From Patella vulgata (taxonomy: Eukaryota > Mollusca > Gastropoda > Patellidae), in contig NC_065885.2 of the NCBI RefSeq assembly GCF_932274485.2, positions 43,227,062 to 43,291,061 on the forward strand: 64,000 nucleotides of DNA, read 5' to 3'. A program made the position numbers and the translations under genes. The stretch's first letter is position 1; each line of letters starts with the position of its first letter. The notes under the pieces are model-generated. The model worked only from the letters and a program-made list of their open reading frames with translations. It had not been told where the DNA came from and ran no database searches. Of this stretch, positions 18,529 to 31,956 are shown in pieces.

Positions 18529-19133
18529 TTAGAAACGGTTGTGGCCTCCTCTAGCATCTCGTACTGTCACACAACGTCTTCTCATGGATCTCAGAACATT
18601 AGTAAACACTACCCGAGGAAGACGTCGCCACTGCTCAGCAAGAGCATGTTGAAGGTCCTGCAACGTCAGTGGTGGATTCACTTGCTGACGAACACGTCGA
18701 CCCAGTTCGTCCCAGATCTGTTCAATAGGATTAAGGTCGGGGCTAAGCGACGGCCAATCCAGGACTTGGACACCATGTCTCTGCATAAACGGAAGAAGAA
18801 CAGGTTGCAAAATCTGATCCCTGTACTTGGACAGCATTTAAGTTCCCTTGGACAACAACAAGAGGAGAACGTCCATGTGGACAAAAAGAACCCCAAACCA
18901 TGACGCTGCCGCCACCAAATCGGTCAACTTCTCTGACGCATACTTGAGCGTAACGTTCACCTCGTCTGCGATACACTCGGACCCTGCCATCGGCAAATCT
19001 CAAAGTGAATCGAGATTCGTCACTAAAGACAACCGAATTCCACTGTCTTTGAGTAAATCTTATGTGTCTTGTTGGCCCACACAAGTCGGTTACGGCGATG
19101 AAGAGGTGTCAATATTGGTCCATTATAGGGCCA
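18529..19133 (-). mobile_element. Tc1-like element remnant 2a
   Basis: Counterpart of 1a, sharing its extra T and the missing second-Asp block, and ending in a gag patch at the same base. Confidence 0.9.
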
Positions 19134-19267
19134 ATTGTTAGTAATGAAATTCAGTCAGCCGCTATTGCTAAAGTTAATCCTAATTATAATTTTAACCGTG
19201 ATCTTTTACAGTCTCTTAAGAGACCTCAAATTGATGTCAAAAAATTTGGAGGTGATCCAATTGAGTA
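19134..19267 (+). mobile_element. 134-bp BEL/Pao gag patch, unit 2
   Basis: Identical in position and extent to the patch of unit 1. Confidence 0.9.
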
Positions 19268-19578
19268 GATGATATGCTACTCACAAAAACGACAATCGAA
19301 ATCCTGGTAAATTTGTGATCCCGTCGGAGGTGCATCGCTTGATGGACTTCTATACTCAGCCAAACTAAAAACTTGACACTCGGGATTTTTGGGACTAGAT
19401 TTTTAATATTTGGTTTAAGGCAACTTTTTTAGTGTTATGTTGTGTACATACGACCTTGACATCAACAGAAAGCAAGAATACGTCTCACCGAAAGTCCTTG
19501 AAATTGATAACGTTCGTGATGTCACAGTACCCCCCAAAATAAAATTCACAGACTTGGGGAACAATCGGAATAAAGTGT

Positions 19579-20197
19579 TTAGAAACGGTTGTGGCCTCCT
19601 CTAGCATCTCGTACTGTCACACAACGTCTTCTCATGGATCTCAGAACATTAGTAAACACTACCCGAGGAAGACGTCGCCACTGCTCAGCAAGAGCATGTT
19701 GAAGGTCCTGCAACGTCAGTGGTGGATTCACTTGCTGACGAACACGTCGACCCAATTCGTCCCAGATCTGTTCAATAGGATTAAGGTCGGGGCTAAGCGA
19801 CGGCCAATCCAGGACTTGGACACCATGTCTCTGCATAAACGGAAGAAGAACAGGTTGCAAAATCTGATCCCTGTACTGGACATCATTTAAGTTCCCTTGG
19901 ACAACAACAAGAGGAGAACGTCCATGTGCACAAAAAGAACCCCAAACCATGACGCTGCCGCCACCAAATCGGTCAACTTCTCTGACGCATACTTGAGCGT
20001 AACGTTCACCTCGTCTGCGATACACTCGGACCCTGCCATCGGCAAATCTCAAAGTGAATCGAGATTCGTCACTAAAGACAACCGAATTCCACTGTCTTTG
20101 AGTAAATCTTATGTGTCTTGTTGGCCCACACAAGTCGGTTACGGCGATGAAGAGGTGTCAATATTGGTCCATTATAGGGCCTCCGAGCTCGAAGACC
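19579..20197 (-). mobile_element. Tc1-like element remnant 2b
   Basis: Counterpart of 1b; 184 codons open at 19579-20133. Confidence 0.9.
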
Positions 20198-20199
20198 TC

Positions 20200-20259
20200 G
20201 CATTTTACCGCGTTGTGGGTAGAAGCCAGGCGGCATTTGAAAACACTCGAATAATGAAC
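20200..20259 (+). repeat. foldback arm, first single copy in unit 2
   Basis: As 13119-13178. Confidence 0.85.
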
Positions 20260-20487
20260 AATGTTATCAACAGCAGTTCAGCGCCCAGGTGGCGACCCCA
20301 TTTGTTGTGAACTCGGGGACTAGTTCATCTGGAGTCATGGCTGTCGGCGATCCACGCGAAGTGAACTCGGAAGCTAGTACAACTGGTGTTGGCGTCTCGG
20401 GCCCTGGTGTCAGAACAATATCCGTCAGATCCGTCTCCATCGTCGGTATGTTCATTCCCTTCGGTATCGTCGGTTTGGTCAGATGTG

Positions 20488-20700
20488 ATGTCGCTTGATG
20501 ACATAGTCAAGATACTGCACGGAGCCCTATTTCAAGGCATATCCCGCTGGTCCCGACGAGTCCGTACCCACCAAGGCAATGGCAGGTACACTTTTCAAGG
20601 GTACGGATTTTTCAGCAAAGTTGATGAGGAGCAAAAGAAAAAGACGGTAAAAGATACATTATGGGAGATATTAATAGAGAGTTGGCCATTCTTGCTATAA
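20488..20700 (+). CDS. Ser-rich segment, C-terminal frame, unit 2
   Basis: Same reading as unit 1; unknown product. Confidence 0.25.
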   Translation: MSLDDIVKILHGALFQGISRWSRRVRTHQGNGRYTFQGYGFFSKVDEEQKKKTVKDTLWEILIESWPFLL

Positions 20701-20953
20701 CAGTTCAAAATATATGATGAAAGAAGAATATATTGAAAATTTCAAATTACTTTATTCTGAACAAAGTTATCACTATTGTAATTTTTAACTAGAAATGGGA
20801 GTCAACTCTCTCTTCACCGTCTCTGAGAATAGACAATCGTTTGATTGACAGGCGTTAACTTCACCTACATAATCTCGATTATCAAGTAACGTTTTCAATG
20901 GCTGTGGTTTGAGACGGGGTTGCAATTCAATTCGTATCACTCATTGACCACTG

Positions 20954-21018
20954 CTGAGGCATTTTACCGCGTTGTGGGTAGAAGCCAGGCGGCATTTGAA
21001 AACACTCGAATAATGAAC
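20954..21018 (+). repeat. foldback arm, second single copy in unit 2
   Basis: As 13873-13937. Confidence 0.85.
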
Positions 21019-21148
21019 AATGTTATCAACAGCAGTTCAGCGCCCAGGTGGCGACCCACTTGTTGTGAACTCAGGGACTAGTATGTAGACTTCACACAAA
21101 AATGACCCTAAAAGAAATGACCATTAACGCCTCTCTAGTAGGTCTGGG

Positions 21149-21298
21149 ATGTACGGCTTTACGTACATCCCAGATACTAAGGACGTATTACGTAATTATT
21201 CGCACGAGTTTTTTTGGTATGTTTTTGATGTTGTCAAACGCGCTGGTCTAGTTCCAATTGAAATTTATAGTTTTGGTAGGACACAATTTTGTATGTAA
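21149..21298 (+). CDS. 49-codon frame, unit 2 (unknown)
   Basis: Identical reading to 14068-14217, again starting inside the 13-bp hairpin (21143-21174). Confidence 0.33.
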   Translation: MYGFTYIPDTKDVLRNYSHEFFWYVFDVVKRAGLVPIEIYSFGRTQFCM

Positions 21299-21416
21299 AC
21301 TAAATTTCTGTAAAAAAGTAGATAAAACACCCCTAATGTGGCTAAACTTTCCTTCCAACTAAGTCATATATTGAAAATCTACAAAATCCAGTTCTCGGTA
21401 TACTGATATATCATTG

Positions 21417-24169
21417 ATCAGAATTCGACAAGAGCAGTATTGTTAGAAAAACAGAAATTGTTAGAAAAGAGACAGCAACTAGAGAAAGAGAAATTAGAGA
21501 TAAAACTACGCGAAGAAAAACTAAATCTAGAGACCGAAGTGGCTATCGCAGAAGCAAGAACTAATGTTATAGATCGTGAACTTTCAAAAAAGGGTTCTTT
21601 ACACTCCTGTCAAACTTTATGTTAAACAATTACATGTCAATTTAAGCAACTCGAGTGGTGTTCCAAATTTTGTAAGTAATCAAGATTGTAAACCTTTAAA
21701 AAAGGACTCTTCATACACTTGTCAAACTTCTGATAAGCAATTAAGTTTCAATCTAAGCAACTCAAATGGTGCTTCAAATTTTGTTAGTAATGAAATTCAG
21801 TCAGCCGCTATTGCTAAAGTTAATCCTAATTATAATTTTAACCGTGATCTTTTACAGTCTCTTAAGAGACCTCAAATTGATGTCAAAAAATTTGGAGGTG
21901 ATCCAATTGAGTATAATAGGTTTATGAGACAATTGAATTCCAATGTTTTGATATTCTGTGACAATTTTGAAGACAGGCTTAATATTTTAGAAAATTATAC
22001 TTATGGTCAACTCCACCGCATTGTCTCTGGACTCAGTTATCTTAATGCTGAGATAGCCTTTAATTCTGCCCTTAGAGAATTTGATGAACGCTATGGTGAT
22101 ACGGATATTATTGCTTCAGCCTTTGTTAACAAAGCATTAAAGTGGCCTTCTATCAAATCTGATAATGCAAAATCATTGGACGAATTTGGTATTTTCTTAA
22201 CAGAATGTTTAAATGCTGTCAAAAACATTAATTCTGTAAAAATCTTAGATTATGCTGAGAATCTAAAGCAATTAGTCAGTAAGTTGTCTTATTATCTTCA
22301 AGATCGGTGGAGAAATGGAGCTTTAAGGGTTAAGGATGCTAATTGTATTCCCTCTTTTGAGGATTTAGATTTAGTTTATCCTCGAAGAATCTAGAAAATT
22401 ATCAGATCCTATTTATGGTAAAGATGCCATGCAGGCAATTTGTTCCCCAGTACAACCCCCCAACTTCAGAGGTCACAACACTTTAGTCAAGCACCACAAA
22501 GACAGAGGTCTAAGAATTTTCATTAGAAACTCATATGTCACTATTGTGGTGAAAAACATTTTATTAATGATTGTGGTATTCGTGACGAAGACCTTTGCTT
22601 CGGTTGTCTTAAACCTGGACATCAACGTTATCGATGTTGGTATAAATTAGACTGTGTTAAGTGTAATGTAAAACATCCAACCATATTGCATAATGATAAA
22701 ATTGGGGCAAAGGGTGGTTCTCATATGGAGTTGACTATGCACATGTATAATGCCCATAGTACCAGTTAAAGTTGTAAATGGGTGTAAAATTATGCTTTCA
22801 ATGATCCTGGTAGCAGTGTGTGCTTCTGCACGCGTACTTTAATGCATGCTTTAGGTTTAAGTGGTAAACAAACTAGTATTAATTTACAAACTATGAATAA
22901 TTATAATAGTATTCCTACTATTGTATTAAGTAATATCAAAGTTTATAGGTATAATATGTCAGATTCTATTGTTATTAAGAATTGTTACACTGTTGATCAA
23001 ATTCCTGTGACAAAGAGTGATGTTTTAGTTAGTGATATCTCAAAGTATCCACATCTTAAAGATACTGACATCCCAGATTTAAACTGTGGTGTAGGTTTGT
23101 TAATAGGTAATAATGTTGTCGAAGCTTATACTCCTCAAGAGTATAGGATAGGGCCGCGAGGCTCTCCCACGCGTCTAAGACTGCAATTGGATGGATATTG
23201 TGTAATGTCATGCACGATGAGGATGAATTATCAAAATTAACTGCAAATCGTGTTTTGAATAACAGTATAAATTTATGTGCTGAAATTGAACAATCTCAAA
23301 ATTTAGATAGGCTCGTCCGGACTATTATTAATTTAGATTTTCCTGAACGAAACATTGACGATCAGAAGGAAAATTCGGTGTTAGATGAATGCTTTATTAA
23401 TTGTGTCAGTGAATCAATTACCCTAGATTCTAGTGGGCATTATCGAATTGATATTCCCTTCAAGGATAATAATGTTGTGCTACCAAAGAATTTTAATATG
23501 GCAGTTGATAGACTTGAATCTTTACGGAGAAAGTTTAGAAAAAATCTGAAATTTCATGAAGAATATACAAACTTTATGAATTCCATGCTTGAAAAATCGT
23601 ATGCCAAGGAAGTCCCCGAGGAGGAGCTTCATTGCGACACAGCGATAAACTATGGTTTATACCCCATCATGCGGTAGTTCACAAGCAGAAAGGGAAATTG
23701 CGTGTTGTTTACGATTGTTCGGCTAAATACAGAGGTGTATCCTTAAATGACACGTTATTATCTGGTCTAGATTTAGCTAACACTTTATTAGGTGTATTAT
23801 TGCGTTTTCGTTTAGGTAAGAAAGCAGTTATGGCGGACATTGAAGGAATGTTCTTTCAGGTAAAGGTCCCACCAAAACAGAAACGGTTTACGATTTTTGT
23901 GGTGGCCTAATGGTGAATTATCTATCGAACATAAACAATATCAAATGACAGCTCATCTTTTTGGGGCGGTGTCTTCCCCAAGCTATGCGAACTTTGCCTT
24001 AAAAACTACTGCGAAAAACAATTCTAATGAATTTGTAGGCTTTGGACAAGATCTCACAAAACTTTGTAAATTAGGAGGCTTTCACCTCCATAAGTGGATA
24101 AGTAATAGTACATTCGTTCAGGACTCAATTCCGCTCGCTGAACGTGGTAAAGTGTCGCAAATATCTCTA
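21417..24169 (+). mobile_element. BEL/Pao retroelement remnant, unit 2
   Basis: Same span of parts as unit 1: gag from about 21426, zinc knuckles about 22531-22700, protease about 22796-23230, RT about 23670-24169. Broken, about six to seven breaks. Differs from unit 1 by a handful of bases. Confidence 0.93.
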
Positions 24170-24620
24170 TTGGATTGCACTGAAAAAAAAAATAAAACCT
24201 GCTTAAAATATTGGCAGTCTACTTACTAAATACCTGGAAAAGATACTGAGGTGGATAAAGAACAATCTGGTTAGAACCAGACTAAGATCGGGTACAAAAC
24301 TTCCCTTCATCGTTTGTGATGAACTCTAACCTGTGTCACATCAAAGAGTACGCGTGTGTCTATAACCTGATAATGTTACAGTGAATGATCAATTGGGCAC
24401 TTGCATGATCTTGCAAGCTGATCTGTGATTGGATGTCGATCAGACATTTTGGCCTACTAAGGTGGATAAAGAACAATCTGGTTAAAACCAGACTAAGATC
24501 GGGTACAAAACTTCCCTTCATCGTTTGTGATGAACTCTAATCTGTGTCACATCAAAGAGTACGGGTGTTGAAAGGTAGTGATCGACAGTCGTTGGCCCGT
24601 TGCAACTACCAGGAACCAAG

Positions 24621-24775
24621 AGTAAATCTTATGTGTCTTGTGGCCCACACAAGTCGGTTACGGCGATGAAGAGGTGTCAATATTGGTCCATTATAAGGTC
24701 TCCGAGCTCGAAGACCAGCAGCCTGCAAGCGATTTCGAACAGTTTGTGCAGTGACAAATCTGTTTCTAAGATGAC
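24621..24775 (-). mobile_element. Tc1 transposase fragment, unit 3
   Basis: About 155 bp, attached to a 50-bp stub of block B at AGGAACCAAG. Keeps the frame VWATRHIRFT that is shifted in longer copies. Confidence 0.85.
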
Positions 24776-25007
24776 AGAAGAGGGCAAGGGCGACGCTCAC
24801 TTGTTTTCCCTTTTTAAGCATATAATGCGGTGCAAGGCCGAAAAAAAAGAAAGAAGCGCCACAATAAAGGTAAATAAAGTTGCCAAATTACTCCATTTCA
24901 TTCAAAAGAAGCACAATATGGGCACGAATACAGCAAACCCGAATGCAAGACACTTTTTTTAATTATTTTGATAGGCTCGCGCACGACCTCGATGGCAAAG
25001 GGAATTT

Positions 25008-25364
25008 ATGCGGCCTGCAAGCCGTAGTTATCACATTTCCCATCCGGATTTTAAGGAACACGCCAAGGTTTTGCTCGAAAGCATGGCGGTGATGGTCAAA
25101 AACAACCACAGCAGGATATCCGTTGCACACACGCAGCGGCAAATCCAACATCAGACTGAAGGGGTGCAATACGACATTGCTGCGTTGAGGGAAGAGTTGG
25201 AAAAAAACGTTGAAATTAACGATCGATTGACCACAATTAGGGACAAATTGACGCGCAGTGGTGGTCGAATTGATAATCAAAGCGACTTCATTTTTTCACG
25301 AGATACTTGTTCAACCATCTTCAGATGGCTGGCATTCAAAGGGTATCGATGTCTGAGGGTCTGA
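25008..25364 (+). CDS. 118-codon conserved helical frame, unit 3
   Basis: ESMAV version; otherwise as unit 1. Confidence 0.45.
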   Translation: MRPASRSYHISHPDFKEHAKVLLESMAVMVKNNHSRISVAHTQRQIQHQTEGVQYDIAALREELEKNVEINDRLTTIRDKLTRSGGRIDNQSDFIFSRDTCSTIFRWLAFKGYRCLRV

Positions 25365-25722
25365 CCGTGAGGGAGTTTCACAACGCCAAGAAATGTTTGC
25401 CGGAAGAGGGAGATGATATGCTACTCACAAAAACGACAATCGAAATCCTGGTAAATTTGTGATCCCGTCGGAGGTGCATCGCTTGATGGACTTCTATACT
25501 CAGCCAAATTAAAAACTTGACACTCGGGATTTTTGGGACTAGATTTTTAATATTTGGTTTAAGGCAACTTTTTTAGTGTTATGTTGTGCACATACGACCT
25601 TGACATCAACAGAAAGCAAGAATACGTCTCACCGAAAGTCCTTGAAATTGATAACGTTCGTGATGTCACAGTACCCCCCAAAATAAAATTCACAGACTTG
25701 GGGAACAATCGGAATAAAGTGT

Positions 25723-26327
25723 TTAGAAACGGTTGTGGCCTCCTCTAGCATCTCGTACTGTCACACAACGTCTTCTCATGGATCTCAGAACATTAGTAAA
25801 CACTACCCGAGGAAGACGTCGCCACTGCTCAGCAAGAGCATGTTGAAGGTCCTGCAACGTCAGTGGTGGATTCACTTGCTGACGAACACGTCGACCCAGT
25901 TCGTCCCAGATCTGTTCAATAGGATTAAGGTCGGGGCTAAGCGACGGCCAATCCAGGACTTGGACACCATGTCTCTGCATAAACGGAAGAAGAACAGGTT
26001 GCAAAATCTGATCCCTGTACTTGGACAGCATTTAAGTTCCCTTGGACAACAACAAGAGGAGAACGTCCATGTGGACAAAAAGAACCCCAAACCATGACGC
26101 TGCCGCCACCAAATCGGTCAACTTCTCTGACGCATACTTGAGCGTAACGTTCACCTCGTCTGCGATACACTCGGACCCTGCCATCGGCAAATCTCAAAGT
26201 GAATCGAGATTCGTCACTAAAGACAACCGAATTCCACTGTCTTTGAGTAAATCTTATGTGTCTTGTTGGCCCACACAAGTCGGTTACGGCGATGAAGAGG
26301 TGTCAATATTGGTCCATTATAGGGCCA
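25723..26327 (-). mobile_element. Tc1-like element remnant 3a
   Basis: Counterpart of 1a, including its extra T. Confidence 0.9.
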
Positions 26328-26461
26328 ATTGTTAGTAATGAAATTCAGTCAGCCGCTATTGCTAAAGTTAATCCTAATTATAATTTTAACCGTGATCTTT
26401 TACAGTCTCTTAAGAGACCTCAAATTGATGTCAAAAAATTTGGAGGTGATCCAATTGAGTA
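26328..26461 (+). mobile_element. 134-bp BEL/Pao gag patch, unit 3
   Basis: Same junctions as in units 1 and 2. Confidence 0.9.
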
Positions 26462-26772
26462 GATGATATGCTACTCACAAAAACGACAATCGAAATCCTG
26501 GTAAATTTGTGATCCCGTCGGAGGTGCATCGCTTGATGGACTTCTATACTCAGCCAAACTAAAAACTTGACACTCGGGATTTTTGGGACTAGATTTTTAA
26601 TATTTGGTTTAAGGCAACTTTTTTAGTGTTATGTTGTGTACATACGACCTTGACATCAACAGAAAGCAAGAATACGTCTCACCGAAAGTCCTTGAAATTG
26701 ATAACGTTCGTGATGTCACAGTACCCCCCAAAATAAAATTCACAGACTTGGGGAACAATCGGAATAAAGTGT

Positions 26773-27391
26773 TTAGAAACGGTTGTGGCCTCCTCTAGCA
26801 TCTCGTACTGTCACACAACGTCTTCTCATGGATCTCAGAACATTAGTAAACACTACCCGAGGAAGACGTCGCCACTGCTCAGCAAGAGCATGTTGAAGGT
26901 CCTGCAACGTCAGTGGTGGATTCACTTGCTGACGAACACGTCGACCCAATTCGTCCCAGATCTGTTCAATAGGATTAAGGTCGGGGCTAAGCGACGGCCA
27001 ATCCAGGACTTGGACACCATGTCTCTGCATAAACGGAAGAAGAACAGGTTGCAAAATCTGATCCCTGTACTGGACATCATTTAAGTTCCCTTGGACAACA
27101 ACAAGAGGAGAACGTCCATGTGCACAAAAAGAACCCCAAACCATGACGCTGCCGCCACCAAATCGGTCAACTTCTCTGACGCATACTTGAGCGTAACGTT
27201 CACCTCGTCTGCGATACACTCGGACCCTGCCATCGGCAAATCTCAAAGTGAATCGAGATTCGTCACTAAAGACAACCGAATTCCACTGTCTTTGAGTAAA
27301 TCTTATGTGTCTTGTTGGCCCACACAAGTCGGTTACGGCGATGAAGAGGTGTCAATATTGGTCCATTATAGGGCCTCCGAGCTCGAAGACC
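26773..27391 (-). mobile_element. Tc1-like element remnant 3b
   Basis: Counterpart of 1b; 184 codons open at 26773-27327. Confidence 0.9.
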
Positions 27392-27393
27392 TC

Positions 27394-27453
27394 GCATTTT
27401 ACCGCGTTGTGGGTAGAAGCCAGGCGGCATTTGAAAACACTCGAATAATGAAC
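27394..27453 (+). repeat. foldback arm, first single copy in unit 3
   Basis: As 13119-13178. Confidence 0.85.
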
Positions 27454-27681
27454 AATGTTATCAACAGCAGTTCAGCGCCCAGGTGGCGACCCCATTTGTT
27501 GTGAACTCGGGGACTAGTTCATCTGGAGTCATGGCTGTCGGCGATCCACGCGAAGTGAACTCGGAAGCTAGTACAACTGGTGTTGGCGTCTCGGGCCCTG
27601 GTGTCAGAACAATATCCGTCAGATCCGTCTCCATCGTCGGTATGTTCATTCCCTTCGGTATCGTCGGTTTGGTCAGATGTG

Positions 27682-27858
27682 ATGTCGCTTGATGACATAG
27701 TCAAGATACTGCACGGAGCCCTATTTCAAGGCATATCCCGCTGGTCCCGACGAGTCCGTACCCACCAAGGCAATGGCAGGTACACTTTTCAAGGGTACGG
27801 ATTTTTCAGCAAAGTTGATGAGGAGCAAAAGAAAAAGACGGTAAAAGATACATTATAG
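27682..27858 (+). CDS. Ser-rich segment, C-terminal frame, unit 3
   Basis: As unit 1 but ending at VKDTL because of the 13-bp deletion. Confidence 0.25.
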   Translation: MSLDDIVKILHGALFQGISRWSRRVRTHQGNGRYTFQGYGFFSKVDEEQKKKTVKDTL

Positions 27859-28134
27859 AGAGTTGGCCATTCTTGCTATAACAGTTCAAAATATATGATG
27901 AAAGAAGAATATATTGAAAATTTCAAATTACTTTATTCTGAACAAAGTTATCACTATTGTAATTTTTAACTAGAAATGGGAGTCAACTCTCTCTTCACCG
28001 TCTCTGAGAATAGACAATCGTTTGATTGACAGGCGTTAACTTCACCTACATAATCTCGATTATCAAGTAACGTTTTCAATGGCTGTGGTTTGAGACGGGG
28101 TTGCAATTCAATTCGTATCACTCATTGACCACTG

Positions 28135-28199
28135 CTGAGGCATTTTACCGCGTTGTGGGTAGAAGCCAGGCGGAATTTGAAAACACTCGAATAATGAAC
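28135..28199 (+). repeat. foldback arm, second single copy in unit 3
   Basis: As 13873-13937 with one change (GGCGGAATTTG). Confidence 0.85.
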
Positions 28200-28329
28200 A
28201 ATGTTATCAACAGCAGTTCAGCGCCCAGGTGGCGACCCACTTGTTGTGAACTCAGGGACTAGTATGTAGACTTCACACAAAAATGACCCTAAAAGAAATG
28301 ACCATTAACGCCTCTCTAGTAGGTCTGGG

Positions 28330-28479
28330 ATGTACGGCTTTACGTACATCCCAGATACTAAGGACGTATTACGTAATTATTCGCACGAGTTTTTTTGGTA
28401 TGTTTTTGATGTTGTCAAACGCGCTGGTCTAGTTCCAATTGAAATTTATAGTTTTGGTAGGACACAATTTTGTATGTAA
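28330..28479 (+). CDS. 49-codon frame, unit 3 (unknown)
   Basis: Same reading as 14068-14217. Confidence 0.33.
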   Translation: MYGFTYIPDTKDVLRNYSHEFFWYVFDVVKRAGLVPIEIYSFGRTQFCM

Positions 28480-28597
28480 ACTAAATTTCTGTAAAAAAGT
28501 AGATAAAACACCCCTAATGTGGCTAAACTTTCCTTCCAACTAAGTCATATATTGAAAATCTACAAAATCCAGTTCTCGGTATACTGATATATCATTG

Positions 28598-31350
28598 ATC
28601 AGAATTCGACAAGAGCAGTATTGTTAGAAAAACAGAAATTGTTAGAAAAGAGACAGCAACTAGAGAAAGAGAAATTAGAGATAAAACTACGCGAAGAAAA
28701 ACTAAATCTAGAGACCGAAGTGGCTATCGCAGAAGCAAGAACTAATGTTATAGATCGTGAACTTTCAAAAAAGGGTTCTTTACACTCCTGTCAAACTTTA
28801 TGTTAAACAATTACATGTCAATTTAAGCAACTCGAGTGGTGTTCCAAATTTTGTAAGTAATCAAGATTGTAAACCTTTAAAAAAGGACTCTTCATACACT
28901 TGTCAAACTTCTGATAAGCAATTAAGTGTCAATCTAAGCAACTCAAATGGTGCTTCAAATTTTGTTAGTAATGAAATTCAGTCAGCCGCTATTGCTAAAG
29001 TTAATCCTAATTATAATTTTAACCGTGATCTTTTACAGTCTCTTAAGAGACCTCAAATTGATGTCAAAAAATTTGGAGGTGATCCAATTGAGTATAATAG
29101 GTTTATGAGACAATTGAATTCCAATGTTTTGATATTCTGTGACAATTTTGAAGACAGGCTTAATATTTTAGAAAATTATACTTATGGTCAACTCCACCGC
29201 ATTGTCTCTGGACTCAGTTATCTTAATGCTGAGATAGCCTTTAATTCTGCCCTTAGAGAATTTGATGAACGCTATGGTGATACGGATATTATTGCTTCAG
29301 CCTTTGTTAACAAAGCATTAAAGTGGCCTTCTATCAAATCTGATAATGCAAAATCATTGGACGAATTTGGTATTTTCTTAACAGAATGTTTAAATGCTGT
29401 CAAAAACATTAATTCTGTAAAAATCTTAGATTATGCTGAGAATCTAAAGCAATTAGTCAGTAAGTTGTCTTATTATCTTCAAGATCGGTGGAGAAATGGA
29501 GCTTTAAGGGTTAAGGATGCTAATTGTATTCCCTCTTTTGAGGATTTAGATTTAGTTTATCCTCGAAGAATCTAGAAAATTATCAGATCCTATTTATGGT
29601 AAAGATGCCATGCAGGCAATTTGTTCCCCAGTACAACCCCCCAACTTCAGAGGTCACAACACTTTAGTCAAGCACCACAAAGACAGAGGTCTAAGAATTT
29701 TCATTAGAAACTCATATGTCACTATTGTGGTGAAAAACATTTTATTAATGATTGTGGTATTCGTGACGAAGACCTTTGCTTCGGTTGTCTTAAACCTGGA
29801 CATCAACGTTATCGATGTTGGTATAAATTAGACTGTGTTAAGTGTAATGTAAAACATCCAACCATATTGCATAATGATAAAATTGGGGCAAAGGGTGGTT
29901 CTCATATGGAGTTGACTATGCACATGTATAATGCCCATAGTACCAGTTAAAGTTGTAAATGGGTGTAAAATTATGCTTTCAATGATCCTGGTAGCAGTGT
30001 GTGCTTCTGCACGCGTACTTTAATGCATGCTTTAGGTTTAAGTGGTAAACAAACTAGTATTAATTTACAAACTATGAATAATTATAATAGTATTCCTACT
30101 ATTGTATTAAGTAATATCAAAGTTTATAGGTATAATATGTCAGATTCTATTGTTATTAAGAATTGTTACACTGTTGATCAAATTCCTGTGACAAAGAGTG
30201 ATGTTTTAGTTAGTGATATCTCAAAGTATCCACATCTTAAAGATACTGACATCCCAGATTTAAACTGTGGTGTAGGTTTGTTAATAGGTAATAATGTTGT
30301 CGAAGCTTATACTCCTCAAGAGTATAGGATAGGGCCGCGAGGCTCTCCCACGCGTCTAAGACTGCAATTGGATGGATATTGTGTAATGTCATGCACGATG
30401 AGGATGAATTATCAAAATTAACTGCAAATCGTGTTTTGAATAACAGTATAAATTTATGTGCTGAAATTGAACAATCTCAAAATTTAGATAGGCTCGTCCG
30501 GACTATTATTAATTTAGATTTTCCTGAACGAAACATTGACGATCAGAAGGAAAATTCGGTGTTAGATGAATGCTTTATTAATTGTGTCAGTGAATCAATT
30601 ACCCTAGATTCTAGTGGGCATTATCGAATTGATATTCCCTTCAAGGATAATAATGTTGTGCTACCAAAGAATTTTAATATGGCAGTTGATAGACTTGAAT
30701 CTTTACGGAGAAAGTTTAGAAAAAATCTGAAATTTCATGAAGAATATACAAACTTTATGAATTCCATGCTTGAAAAATCGTATGCCAAGGAAGTCCCCGA
30801 GGAGGAGCTTCATTGCGACACAGCGATAAACTATGGTTTATACCCCATCATGCGGTAGTTCACAAGCAGAAAGGGAAATTGCGTGTTGTTTACGATTGTT
30901 CGGCTAAATACAGAGGTGTATCCTTAAATGACACGTTATTATCTGGTCTAGATTTAGCTAACACTTTATTAGGTGTATTATTGCGTTTTCGTTTAGGTAA
31001 GAAAGCAGTTATGGCGGACATTGAAGGAATGTTCTTTCAGGTAAAGGTCCCACCAAAACAGAAACGGTTTACGATTTTTGTGGTGGCCTAATGGTGAATT
31101 ATCTATCGAACATAAACAATATCAAATGACAGCTCATCTTTTTGGGGCGGTGTCTTCCCCAAGCTATGCGAACTTTGCCTTAAAAACTACTGCGAAAAAC
31201 AATTCTAATGAATTTGTAGGCTTTGGACAAGATCTCACAAAACTTTGTAAATTAGGAGGCTTTCACCTCCATAAGTGGATAAGTAATAGTACATTCGTTC
31301 AGGACTCAATTCCGCTCGCTGAACGTGGTAAAGTGTCGCAAATATCTCTA
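28598..31350 (+). mobile_element. BEL/Pao retroelement remnant, unit 3
   Basis: Parts as in unit 2, at +7,181 bp. Broken, about six to seven breaks. Confidence 0.93.
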
Positions 31351-31801
31351 TTGGATTGCACTGAAAAAAAAAATAAAACCTGCTTAAAATATTGGCAGTC
31401 TACTTACTAAATACCTGGAAAAGATACTGAGGTGGATAAAGAACAATCTGGTTAGAACCAGACTAAGATCGGGTACAAAACTTCCCTTCATCGTTTGTGA
31501 TGAACTCTAACCTGTGTCACATCAAAGAGTACGCTTGTGTCTATAACCTGATAATGTTACAGTGAATGATCAATTGGGCACTTGCAAGATCTTGCAAGCT
31601 GATCTGTGATTGGATGTCGATCAGACATTTTGGCCTACTAAGGTGGATAAAGAACAATCTGGTTAAAACCAGACTAAGATCGGGTACAAAACTTCCCTTC
31701 ATCGTTTGTGATGAACTCTAATCTGTGTCACATCAAAGAGTACGGGTGTTGAAAGGTAGTGATCGACAGTCGTTGGCCCGTTGCAACTACCAGGAACCAA
31801 G

Positions 31802-31956
31802 AGTAAATCTTATGTGTCTTGTGGCCCACACAAGTCGGTTACGGCGATGAAGAGGTGTCAATATTGGTCCATTATAAGGTCTCCGAGCTCGAAGACCAGC
31901 AGCCTGCAAGCGATTTCGAACAGTTTGTGCAGTGACAAATCTGTTTCTAAGATGAC
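31802..31956 (-). mobile_element. Tc1 transposase fragment, unit 4
   Basis: Same junctions as in unit 3. Confidence 0.85.

Larger units (their letters stand above)
17088..24169 (+). repeat. array unit 2 (7082 bp)
   Basis: Layout: A 17088-17458 (second direct repeat cut short), Tc1 fragment 17459-17581, C2 17582-18528, Tc1 18529-19133, gag patch 19134-19267, C2 end again 19268-19578, Tc1 19579-20197, foldback arm 20200-20259, Ser-rich 20260-20701, arm 20954-21018, hairpin 21143-21174, BEL/Pao 21417-24169. Blocks B and C1 are absent. From C2 on it matches unit 1 at a constant 7,081-bp offset with very few base changes. Confidence 0.93.
24170..31350 (+). repeat. array unit 3 (7181 bp)
   Basis: Layout: A 24170-24570 (both direct repeats), stub of B 24571-24620, Tc1 fragment 24621-24775, C2 24776-25722, Tc1 25723-26327, gag patch 26328-26461, C2 end again 26462-26772, Tc1 26773-27391, foldback arm 27394-27453, Ser-rich 27454-27882, arm 28135-28199, hairpin 28324-28355, BEL/Pao 28598-31350. 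A 13-bp deletion near 27857 distinguishes it from units 1 and 2. Confidence 0.93.
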